This document shows, piece after piece, positions 1-5,570 of a stretch of 6,861 nucleotides of DNA. The position numbers and the translations under genes were made by a program. The stretch is from CAYJRR01 sp964372275 [NCBI: uncultured bacterium] (GTDB lineage: Bacteria > CAYJRR01): assembly GCA_964372275.1 (NCBI GenBank), contig CAYJRR010000181.1:1-6861 (forward strand), given 5' to 3'. Below the pieces are notes generated by a model, which did no database searches, had not been told where the DNA came from, and worked only from the letters and a program-made list of their open reading frames with translations. Every line of letters starts with the position of its first letter. Positions within the stretch are counted from its first letter, which is position 1.

Positions 1-1
1 C

Positions 2-1540
2 GTGAACAGCAACATGCTGACGGCACTCGAGGTGCCTCGAGGGGGCGCTCTCGTGTCGTCCGGAAAATCGTGCTCGGTCGCCAAGAAGATGGCGCAAAGC
101 GATGTGCTGGGCGCGTTCCATATCGAAGAAATCGATCTCCCTTCGTCGGAACAGCTGGACATCACGGGGAGTGGAATCCCGGCCGGGGTGTTACTGGCCG
201 TTTCCGTCGTCGTGCAGCAGGCGGCCGTTCGAAATGCAGCATCGCCCGAACAGGTAACGGCATCCCTGACGCAGCTCATTGCGCAGATCGGAAACGATCT
301 CCGGGACGGAAGCCTCGATTCCGCGCCATTGAAGGCCCTGCTTTCTCGGGCGAGTCGCTACCTTCTCACCGAGGAGATCCGAGCCCATCTTCAGGCCCGA
401 TACGACGTACTCGGTTCTCCAGTGGCCGTCGCGGACTTCGCCGCTTACATCGACGGAGATGGCGACGGTCTCGTGGATGGACTCGACGGAGATCCGACGC
501 TCACGCTTTCGACCGCAGACGGACAGACTCGCTACGGTGCGGTGACTGCGCCCTTGCCTGGTGAAAGGCTGCTTCTCGCCGGAGGAAACTTTTCGAGCGG
601 GTTAACGACGACGGCGGTGGCTCTCGATCTCGGCACTCAAGGTTTTCAGACGGTCGGCTCCGTCCATTCATCACACGGCTCCGGCGCGGGTGCGGCTCTC
701 CTGGACGGGCGTGTGCTCGTCGTAGGAGGCGGTTACCTCGACGATCCGCCCGGCGCGGGGGCGTCCGCGGAGATCTATCTTCCGGATTCCGCGGTGTTTA
801 CGACGGCGTTTTCCATGGCGGCGACACGTGGACAGGCGCTCAGCGCCGTCCGGCTGCTGGATGGGCGCATCTTCATCCATGGCGGCCTACCCGGTACGAC
901 ACTCCAGGGGGAGATCTTCGACCCTGGTCTTTCGACGTTCTCGCTCGTCGGATCTGCCGCCACCCTGCGAGGCGACTCGACCGAGACGGTGCTCCAGGAC
1001 GGGAGGGTGCTGATCGTCGCCGGAGTCGACATGAACAACCTCGGCGAGGGTCTCCAAGGGGTCGTCGGAACCGCCGAGATCTTCGACCCGGATTCGGGGG
1101 CCTTTTCGCCAACCGGTTCACTCAACGAACCCAGGACGGGACATACGGCAACGCTCCTTCCGGATGGTCGCGTCGTCATCATCGGAGGGATGCACGGGAA
1201 CTACGAGTGCAACCGGTTCGTAGAGATCTTCGACCCGGAAACGGGGACGTTCGAGGTCGCCGGCGATACGCTCGAGATACCGAGGTCCGACCATGCCGCT
1301 GCGGTCGTCCCAGGAGGGAAGATCGCCGTTGTCGGGGGACTGCGAGGCAACGGGTACGACTGCCTTGCGTACGAAGAGACGAACTCCATCGAGTTCTATG
1401 AAATGCAGAGTGGGAGCTTCTCGGACGGAACCCTGGATCTCCCTTCGCCGAGTCGGATGGGCGATGCGTTCACCTTCCCGAGCGGAGCGGCATCCTTCGT
1501 GACGGAAACCGCGGACGTTCACACGATTCGAGCGGAATGA
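2..1540 (+). CDS. EF-hand plus kelch/galactose-oxidase-like beta-propeller protein, 5'-partial
   Basis: The frame is open from the window edge to a TGA at 1538-1540 (at least 512 codons). No signal peptide or Shine-Dalgarno is visible at its left end, so the true N-terminus is almost certainly upstream. Numbering from base 2: residues 1-70 look like the end of a beta-sandwich domain. Residues 85-150 are helical. Residues 151-162 form a calcium loop (DGDGDGLVDGLD; acidic at 1, 3, 5, 9 and 12) of EF-hand or dockerin/thrombospondin-3 type. Residues 178-475 contain about six kelch-like blades, each with an (L/P)DGRV-hydrophobic-GG strand followed by an EIFDP-x-(T/S)-G-x-F strand; for example GRVVIIGG at 389-396 and EIFDPETGTF at 408-417. 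A weaker seventh blade may close the ring. Such propellers are usually secreted or surface-anchored and bind proteins or glycans. I see no galactose-oxidase copper ligands I can assign, so an enzymatic role is unsupported. Cys403 and Cys454 might form a disulphide. Confidence 0.85.
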   Translation: MNSNMLTALEVPRGGALVSSGKSCSVAKKMAQSDVLGAFHIEEIDLPSSEQLDITGSGIPAGVLLAVSVVVQQAAVRNAASPEQVTASLTQLIAQIGNDLRDGSLDSAPLKALLSRASRYLLTEEIRAHLQARYDVLGSPVAVADFAAYIDGDGDGLVDGLDGDPTLTLSTADGQTRYGAVTAPLPGERLLLAGGNFSSGLTTTAVALDLGTQGFQTVGSVHSSHGSGAGAALLDGRVLVVGGGYLDDPPGAGASAEIYLPDSAVFTTAFSMAATRGQALSAVRLLDGRIFIHGGLPGTTLQGEIFDPGLSTFSLVGSAATLRGDSTETVLQDGRVLIVAGVDMNNLGEGLQGVVGTAEIFDPDSGAFSPTGSLNEPRTGHTATLLPDGRVVIIGGMHGNYECNRFVEIFDPETGTFEVAGDTLEIPRSDHAAAVVPGGKIAVVGGLRGNGYDCLAYEETNSIEFYEMQSGSFSDGTLDLPSPSRMGDAFTFPSGAASFVTETADVHTIRAE

Positions 1541-1562
1541 TTCGGCGACTTCGGTTCGTCCT

Positions 1563-1588
1563 GATCATTCGACGCCTCCGGAGTGATC
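1563..1588 (+). terminator. Weak candidate terminator hairpin after the kelch gene
   Basis: GATCATTC at 1563-1570 can pair with GAGTGATC at 1581-1588 (8 bp with one G-U), closing a 10-nt loop, about 23 nt after the kelch stop codon. No T-run follows, so it is not a canonical intrinsic terminator. The position is right but the evidence is thin. Confidence 0.3.
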
Positions 1589-1596
1589 GGCCGGTC

Positions 1597-1734
1597 GGTC
1601 CCGCTTCGGTGAATGCCGCTTTCCCGCATCCGCCGATACCGGTTTCCCGCAGGCCCGGATACCCGTTTCCCGCACCTGGAAATACCCTTCTGACGCATCA
1701 ACGGATGCCCTTTCCCCGCACGGTCGCCCCGGCG
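1597..1734. repeat. Degenerate 23-bp tandem repeat array, about six units
   Basis: Units begin at 1597, 1620, 1643, 1666, 1689 and 1712, an exact 23-bp period. The three best units (1620, 1643, 1666) all start TTTCCCGCA and end in a GATACC- or AATACC-like block. Units at 1597, 1689 and 1712 are more diverged. Read on the minus strand, the conserved part is about 17 nt (TGCGGGAAA, two variable bases, GGTATC), separated by about 6 nt of variable sequence (ggcgga, cgggcc, tccagg, cgttga and so on). The period is not a multiple of three, so it does not encode a peptide repeat. Function is unknown; an array of protein-binding sites or a minisatellite are both possible. Confidence 0.8.
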
Positions 1735-1750
1735 GCGCTCGCCTCCGGGG
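1727..1750. other. GC-rich hairpin upstream of hflX
   Basis: GGCG at 1731-1734 pairs with CGCC at 1740-1743 around a 5-nt loop. Outside it, CCCC at 1727-1730 pairs with GGGG at 1747-1750 across a 3-nt bulge (1744-1746). It overlaps the last 23-bp repeat unit and lies just upstream of the putative hflX -10 box. It could stop read-through from the left or be a regulatory element. There is no U-tract. Confidence 0.4.
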
Positions 1751-1761
1751 GGGAATCGGGC

Positions 1762-1767
1762 TAGGGT
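1762..1767 (+). promoter_or_regulatory. Possible -10 box for hflX (TAGGGT)
   Basis: TAGGGT fits the loose TAnnnT form seen in GC-rich genomes and would place the transcript start near 1773-1775, right before the Shine-Dalgarno at 1775-1779. I see no good -35 element, and the equivalent position is occupied by a GC-rich hairpin. This is an inference from spacing and one motif. Confidence 0.3.
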
Positions 1768-1774
1768 GCCCGTT

Positions 1775-1779
1775 GGAGG
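1775..1779 (+). promoter_or_regulatory. Shine-Dalgarno GGAGG that decides the hflX start
   Basis: A perfect GGAGG lies 6 nt before ATC at 1786 and 12 nt before ATT at 1792, but 33 nt before TTG at 1813. It is the only strong ribosome-binding site near the gene and favours the upstream, non-canonical start. Confidence 0.6.
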
Positions 1780-1785
1780 CGGGTC

Positions 1786-3543
1786 ATCGAGATTCATGGA
1801 AACACGCTGGGCTTGAAGCCGGCGGACGTTCACGATCTGGAGCGCACCTACCGGCGGCGGGTGCTGCCGGATGAGGTCTGCTCGCCGGAGCTGGCGCGGC
1901 ACCTGGCCTCGGTGAGTCGGGCGATCGGGCGGCAGGTCGGGGTGTTGCTCGGGCGCGACGGGCACGTGCAGTCGGTGATCGTCGGCGACGCAGCGAAGAT
2001 CGAGCTGCCGGACGTGGGGCGACTGCGCGGCGGGCCGACCCGGTTCCGGGGCATCCGTCTGGTGCACACGCATCTCAAAGGGGAGCCGCTCACGCAGGAC
2101 GACCTGAACGACCTGGCGCTGCTGCGCCTCGACCTGGTAGCGGCGATCGAGGTCTTGCCGTCGGGGCTGCCGGGGCGGATCGACGCAGCGCACGTTCTCC
2201 CGGCGCGTCCCGAGCCGGTCGGGGGCGAGGCGCGCGCCGGAAAGGGCGACGGCGAGGCCTACGCCCACTTCAGCGCGCCGGCGGTGCACCAGCTCGCGAT
2301 CGACTTCGGCGAGACGATGCGGGCGCTGGAGGCGGAGTTCGCGCACGCGGAGCGTGGGCGCGGGGCGGCAACCGGGCGCGAGCGGGCGGTACTCGTCGGC
2401 GTGCAGCCGGACGACGAGGCGTTCGCGGAGATGAAGGAGCTGGTCGCGGCCTCCAACACCCATCTGGCGGGAGAAATCCGGCAGAAGCGGGACAAGATCC
2501 ACCCCCGCACGGTCGTCGGGAAGGGGAAGCTCGACGAGATCGCGCTGCTCGCCATGCGGCGCCGCGCGGAGACGGCGATCTTCGACATCGAGCTGAAGCC
2601 GGCGCAGGCCCGCGCCTTCGAGGACGCCACCGGCCTCAAGGCGATCGACCGCACGCAGCTCATCCTCGACATCTTCGCCCAGCGCGCCCGCAGCCGGGAC
2701 GGCAAGCTGCAGGTGGAGCTGGCGCAGCTCAAGTATTCGCTCCCCCGCCTGTCGGAAAAGGACACCGGGTTGTCGCGCCTCACCGGCGGGATCGGCGCGC
2801 GGGGTCCGGGCGAGACGGTGCTCGAGATCTCCAAGCGGCGCATCCACGACCGGGTGCGGCTGCTCGAGCGCGAGATCGAGAAGCTGTCGCAGCAGCGCGA
2901 CCTGCGCCGCAGCCGCCGCCGATCCGAGAACCTGCCGGTGATCTCGATCATCGGCTACACCAACGCCGGCAAGAGCACGCTGCTCAACGTCCTGACCCGC
3001 TCGGAGATCGAGGCGGCGAACAAGCTGTTCGTGACGCTCGATCCGACCAGCCGGCGGCTCCGCTTCCCCCGCCAGGGAGAGGTGATCGTCACCGACACCG
3101 TCGGCTTCATCCGCGACCTGCCGGACGACCTGGTAAACGCCTTCCGCGCCACGCTGGAGGAGTTGTCCGAGGCCGACCTCCTGTTGCACGTCGTCGACGC
3201 CGCCGATCCGCAGCTCGACGCGAAGAGGCGCGCCGTGGAGAAGATCCTGGGCGAGATCCGGACGCGCGATCTCGGCCCCGCCACCGAGACCGGCTACCGC
3301 CGCGCCGACCGGAAGGGGGAGGCGCCCGAGCGCACCGCCGCCGACATCCCGCGGTTGGTGGTGCTGAACAAGTCCGACCTGCTCGATCCGCTCGAGGCGC
3401 GCGCGCTCGCCGACAGCCTGGGCGGGGTCGCGGTCTCGGCCACGGAGCGCCTGGGGATCGACGCCCTGATCGAGCGCTGCGAAGAGATCCTCCGCCCGAC
3501 GCGCAAGCGCCTGCAGCTCTCCGAGCCGACGCTCCCCGGCTGA
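1786..3543 (+). CDS. hflX: GTPase HflX, long form with N-terminal extension
   Basis: HflX is a TRAFAC-class GTPase that binds the 50S subunit and, in known members, splits stalled or hibernating 70S ribosomes under stress. With the start at 1786 it is 585 residues. Residues 1 to about 190 are an extension not present in E. coli HflX, with a JAMM-like HTH at 94-96 and T-x2-D at 103-106. The HflX-specific domain follows (GKGK at 245-248; glycine-rich [11 protein letters not shown] at 334-344), then a coiled coil rich in Arg and Glu. The G domain has G1 GYTNAGKST at 390-398, G3 DTVGF at 437-441, G4 NKSD at 528-531 and G5 VSA at 550-552, all intact. Start choice: an N-terminal HGNTLGLKP segment that I recall as conserved in long HflX proteins lies upstream of the first ordinary start (TTG 1813). 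The frame is closed by TAG at 1762, leaving only ATC 1786 (GGAGG 6 nt upstream), ATT 1792 or CTG 1807. If only ATG/GTG/TTG are allowed, the gene is 1813-3543 (576 aa). The usual partners hfq and miaA are not here. Confidence 0.96.
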   Translation: MEIHGNTLGLKPADVHDLERTYRRRVLPDEVCSPELARHLASVSRAIGRQVGVLLGRDGHVQSVIVGDAAKIELPDVGRLRGGPTRFRGIRLVHTHLKGEPLTQDDLNDLALLRLDLVAAIEVLPSGLPGRIDAAHVLPARPEPVGGEARAGKGDGEAYAHFSAPAVHQLAIDFGETMRALEAEFAHAERGRGAATGRERAVLVGVQPDDEAFAEMKELVAASNTHLAGEIRQKRDKIHPRTVVGKGKLDEIALLAMRRRAETAIFDIELKPAQARAFEDATGLKAIDRTQLILDIFAQRARSRDGKLQVELAQLKYSLPRLSEKDTGLSRLTGGIGARGPGETVLEISKRRIHDRVRLLEREIEKLSQQRDLRRSRRRSENLPVISIIGYTNAGKSTLLNVLTRSEIEAANKLFVTLDPTSRRLRFPRQGEVIVTDTVGFIRDLPDDLVNAFRATLEELSEADLLLHVVDAADPQLDAKRRAVEKILGEIRTRDLGPATETGYRRADRKGEAPERTAADIPRLVVLNKSDLLDPLEARALADSLGGVAVSATERLGIDALIERCEEILRPTRKRLQLSEPTLPG

Positions 3544-3551
3544 CGCCGCCG

Positions 3552-4517
3552 CTACTCGATCCTGACGGCGCCGGCCGCGCGGCCGCCGCTCGCCTTCACC
3601 GCGCGGTTCAGGAACTCTGTCCACAGCGCCACCTGCTCCGCGCGTCCGAAGCGGTCGAAGGCGATCGCGGTCATCGGCTGGTTGAACGTGGTGACGCTCT
3701 CCACCGCCACCCGCACCCGTCCGTCGTCGAGCGACGTCACCTGGAACCGGTTCTCGCCGGCGAGCGGGTGTCCGTCGAGGGTGGTGACGACGATCGACCG
3801 CGTCGGGCCCGTCGTCCGCACGCCGGTGACCACCACCGCCATCTGCGGGTCGTCCGGAACCAGGCGATCGAACGGCCGGTGCGCGTGCGTCTGGATCAGG
3901 AACCGGTCGCCGAGCCTCACCGGACCGCCGGTCGTCTTGTAGAAGTGGGCGCGCGCCGGATCGATCAGGTCGGTGAATCGGGTCGAAAGCGTGCGGAACA
4001 GCCGGTCGGCGTCGGCGCCCTCGATTACCACCGAATACCTGTGGACGGTCGCCATGCCGACCCCCAGCTCCAGGATCTGGAACGGAAGCGCCTCGACTCG
4101 CCGTGCCGCCGCGCCGCGGATCCGGGAGTGCGGCGCGGTGTCGGCCCCTGAAAGCGTCTCGCCGATTCTCGACGCCGCCGTCCGGACGTCGTCCTCCGTC
4201 CACGGCTTCGCGCGCGTGACGGATGCGAAGGCTCGGTCGAGTCGTCCGCGCTCTCCGGCCGAGAGGGCCGGGTCGCCGTCGGCGTCTTTCACGCGGTAGA
4301 CCAGTTCCCGCAGCAACGACTCGGCGCGACCGGGGCGCGCCCGGCCTCGGAACGACTCCCACGGATCGGAGACGGTCACCGGAATCCGTCGCACCGTGGA
4401 AAGAGCGTAGAGCAGCTCCGCGAGCGCGTCGGTGGCCGAACGATCGCACTCCGCCCGCGCCGTCGCCGGCAGCAACAGCGCGAACAATACCACCCATCGT
4501 CGAACCGTACCGCCCAT
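3552..4517 (-). CDS. Exported protein with one EF-hand and a DUF1990/SRPBCC-like domain
   Basis: This predicted 321-residue protein starts at ATG 4517, preceded by GGGAGG 8 nt upstream. The frame stays open to an ATG at 4610, but that start lacks a ribosome-binding site and would bury the signal peptide. Residues 1-22 are a Sec signal peptide: Arg6-Arg7, hydrophobic 8-17, AxA at 20-22 with cleavage after Ala22. The mature part is probably periplasmic. Residues 78-89 (DADGDPALSAGE) match an EF-hand loop, with Asp at 1, 3, 5, Leu at 8 and Glu at 12; Pro replaces the usual Gly at 6. Residues about 158-305 are beta-rich. The TLDGHPLAGENRF stretch (246-258), followed by a DGRV turn and an alternating strand, resembles the TLPGHPxxGEExF signature I associate with DUF1990 in the SRPBCC (START-like) superfamily. 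This is a resemblance from memory, not a search result. The ligand is unknown. The gene converges on hflX with an 8-nt gap and is divergent from the cysteine-cluster gene. Confidence 0.75.
   Translation of the reverse strand: MGGTVRRWVVLFALLLPATARAECDRSATDALAELLYALSTVRRIPVTVSDPWESFRGRARPGRAESLLRELVYRVKDADGDPALSAGERGRLDRAFASVTRAKPWTEDDVRTAASRIGETLSGADTAPHSRIRGAAARRVEALPFQILELGVGMATVHRYSVVIEGADADRLFRTLSTRFTDLIDPARAHFYKTTGGPVRLGDRFLIQTHAHRPFDRLVPDDPQMAVVVTGVRTTGPTRSIVVTTLDGHPLAGENRFQVTSLDDGRVRVAVESVTTFNQPMTAIAFDRFGRAEQVALWTEFLNRAVKASGGRAAGAVRIE
3572..3585. repeat. Perfect 14-bp GC palindrome near the end of the convergent gene pair
   Basis: CGGCCGCGCGGCCG is a perfect palindrome about 30 nt past the hflX stop, inside the last codons of the opposite-strand gene. 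With only 8 nt between the two stop codons, any hflX terminator must lie inside the neighbouring coding sequence, and this is the nearest strong dyad. No T-run follows, and GC-rich codons alone could produce it. Confidence 0.4.
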
Positions 4518-4529
4518 GACCCGAACCTC

Positions 4530-4554
4530 CCGGCATCGATAGGGGCAATGCCGG
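4530..4554. repeat. 7-bp inverted repeat overlapping the sigma-54 element and the Shine-Dalgarno
   Basis: CCGGCAT at 4530-4536 is the reverse complement of ATGCCGG at 4548-4554, with an 11-bp spacer. The right arm sits between the -24 and -12 elements of the sigma-54 site. The left arm touches the Shine-Dalgarno of the minus-strand gene (4526-4531). It could be a repressor operator or, if transcription starts further upstream, an mRNA hairpin that masks the ribosome-binding site. It may also be chance. Confidence 0.45.
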
Positions 4555-4560
4555 TGCCAA
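4544..4560 (-). promoter_or_regulatory. Candidate sigma-54 (RpoN) promoter for the EF-hand/DUF1990-like gene
   Basis: On the minus strand the sequence is TTGGCACCGGCATTGCC. The invariant GG (4558-4557) and GC (4546-4545) are separated by exactly 10 nt, and TTGGCAC and TTGC match the family consensus TTGGCACG-N4-TTGCW; only the G after CAC and the final W deviate. The start of transcription would be near 4533, giving a leader of about 16 nt that still includes GGGAGG. Such a promoter needs a bacterial enhancer-binding protein, not visible in this window. Confidence 0.55.
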
Positions 4561-4685
4561 GCTCGAACGGACGGAAAATCATGTGGTTGCGGGATCACCT
4601 CGACCGTCATCGCGGCGCGCGGATCCCGACGCCGACAGATCGAGTTGCCGGGCCGGCCGCCTCGCGTTTTCGGACGACCATCGGC

Positions 4686-4691
4686 TACGCT
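4686..4691 (+). promoter_or_regulatory. Possible -10 box for a leaderless transcript (TACGCT)
   Basis: TACGCT is a TAnnnT-type -10 ending 7 nt before GTG 4699, the spacing expected if transcription starts at the start codon itself. It sits in GGCTAnnnT, the same context as the possible hflX box at 1762. No Shine-Dalgarno precedes GTG 4699, which fits leaderless translation. No -35 is evident. Confidence 0.3.
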
Positions 4692-4698
4692 CCACCGC

Positions 4699-5547
4699 GT
4701 GCCGACGCATCTTCCCGGGACGCTTCGCCTTCGCTCCGAGGACGGCGCGGTGCTGGAGGTTGCGGCGGGCTCGCCGCTCCCTGCCGAGCGGTCGCTCTCG
4801 CACCGGGTGGGCGAGGCCGAGCGGTGGTCCGTCGAGCTCGAGTACCGCGCTGCCGGGGGCGTCCCGCTCCGCCGCCGGCTCCCGCTGCTTCTCTGGGACG
4901 GGCGCCCCGCCGACGGACACGCGGTCGCGCTTTCGCTCTGGGTCAGCCCCCACCGCGCCGCGTTCGTGGAGATCGCCGTCGCGGACGAGCGCTACCGCTA
5001 CGACCCGATCGCGCTCCCCGACGGACTGGGACGCCTGGGGATCGCGCCGCCACCGTCCGGCGGACTTCTCGTCGAGCGCGGCGTCGTCTCCGCCGCAACG
5101 CCGACGCCGGAAGGGTTGCGCCTGGTGACCGCGTGCGACGCCTGCGCCGAGCCGTTTGCGATCCGGCCGCGCCACGCCGGGCACGCCGAGCTCGACTTCT
5201 TCTATTGCGATCGATGTCCCCGCGCCGCGCTCGTCTCGCGCGGCGATCCCAAAGCGATCGGCTTCTGGAGCGGCCTCGAGACGCGACGGCTCGACCTGGT
5301 CGACGATCCGTCGAGCACCCCCGAAGCCGCGGTGCGCGACAACCTCGCCGTCTACGCCGCGATCGAAGCGGCGCTCCGTCCCTGCCCGTGCGGCGGCCGC
5401 TTCCGCTTCCTCGCCGACCTGCGAGCCCCGTGCTGCGCCGCCCCCTACACCGCCTTCCGGGGCGATCTCTGGCGCCGCCTTTCCGAGACCCACGTCGCGC
5501 TGGTCCGCGGCGTCGAGCCGCTCACCTCCGACATCGTCTGGCGATAG
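4699..5547 (+). CDS. Uncharacterised protein with two cysteine (probable zinc) clusters
   Basis: This predicted 282-residue protein has no signal peptide or membrane segment, so it is probably cytoplasmic. I do not recognise the family as a whole. Residues about 1-105 are beta-rich, with a charged SEDGAVLEV start and alternating strands (WSVELEYR, VEIAVADERYRYDP); the order resembles the Hsp70 substrate-binding sandwich, tentatively. Cys146-x2-Cys149 and Cys170-x2-Cys173 make a C-x2-C-x20-C-x2-C zinc ribbon or rubredoxin-like site. A second group is Cys229, Cys231, Cys245 and Cys246 (CPCGG then CC). The start is uncertain: GTG 4699 has no ribosome-binding site but a good leaderless context, while TTG 4645 would add 18 Arg- and Pro-rich residues that look non-native. 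An antisense frame (5493-4579) covers the same DNA but shows no motifs. The cysteine spacing supports this strand. It is convergent with gyrB. Confidence 0.7.
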   Translation: MPTHLPGTLRLRSEDGAVLEVAAGSPLPAERSLSHRVGEAERWSVELEYRAAGGVPLRRRLPLLLWDGRPADGHAVALSLWVSPHRAAFVEIAVADERYRYDPIALPDGLGRLGIAPPPSGGLLVERGVVSAATPTPEGLRLVTACDACAEPFAIRPRHAGHAELDFFYCDRCPRAALVSRGDPKAIGFWSGLETRRLDLVDDPSSTPEAAVRDNLAVYAAIEAALRPCPCGGRFRFLADLRAPCCAAPYTAFRGDLWRRLSETHVALVRGVEPLTSDIVWR

Positions 5548-5548
5548 G

Positions 5549-5567
5549 CGGGGGCGCCGAGCCCCCG
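5549..5567. terminator. Bidirectional hairpin between the cysteine-cluster gene and gyrB
   Basis: CGGGGGC at 5549-5555 pairs perfectly with GCCCCCG at 5561-5567 around the 5-nt loop GCCGA. It fills the 23-nt space between two convergent stop codons (TAG ending at 5547; the gyrB stop at 5571-5573). No U-tract follows on either strand, so it may act as a Rho-independent-like pause or RNA 3'-end stabiliser rather than a classic intrinsic terminator. Confidence 0.55.
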
Positions 5568-5570
5568 TGG

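Larger units (their letters stand above)
1541..1785. other. Intergenic region between the kelch gene and hflX
   Basis: This 245-base gap contains no convincing gene. From left to right it holds a weak hairpin just after the kelch stop, a six-unit 23-bp degenerate tandem array, a GC-rich hairpin, a possible -10 box and the hflX Shine-Dalgarno. A short open frame at 1537-1764 crosses it but is out of phase with the 23-bp repeat and looks accidental. Confidence 0.75.
4518..4698. promoter_or_regulatory. Divergent promoter region
   Basis: These 181 bases separate two divergent start codons (ATG 4517 on minus, GTG 4699 on plus). They contain a sigma-54-type element reading leftward, an overlapping 7-bp inverted repeat, and a possible -10 box reading rightward at the far end. 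The remainder shows no further structure I can support. Confidence 0.6.

Noticed and set aside
70-564. A 164-codon plus-strand frame inside the kelch gene
   Set aside because: It is a frame shadow, Arg-rich and without motifs, while the main frame carries a calcium loop and kelch blades.
1620-1673. TTTCCCGC boxes as E2F-type transcription factor sites
   Set aside because: The match is exact, but E2F sites are eukaryotic and this is plainly bacterial DNA, so it is a coincidence of the repeat unit.
1597-1734. CRISPR array
   Set aside because: The conserved block is about 17 nt and the variable part only about 6 nt, far shorter than any CRISPR spacer. No cas gene is present.
1537-1764. Small 75-residue protein over the repeat array
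   Set aside because: The 23-bp period shifts the frame in every unit, there is no Shine-Dalgarno, and the translation is Pro/Arg-rich without a pattern.
1519-4560. A 1013-codon open frame on the minus strand across hflX and the 3552-4517 gene
   Set aside because: It is antisense to the intact HflX motifs and out of frame with the exported gene. Its translation is Arg/Pro/Asp-rich low-complexity text with no motif, as expected for GC-rich shadows.
4579-5493. A 304-codon minus-strand frame opposite the cysteine-cluster gene
   Set aside because: It is rich in Arg, Gly and Ala with no recognisable domain. The plus-strand product has spaced cysteine pairs and regular strand patterns, and ends neatly before the convergent gyrB.
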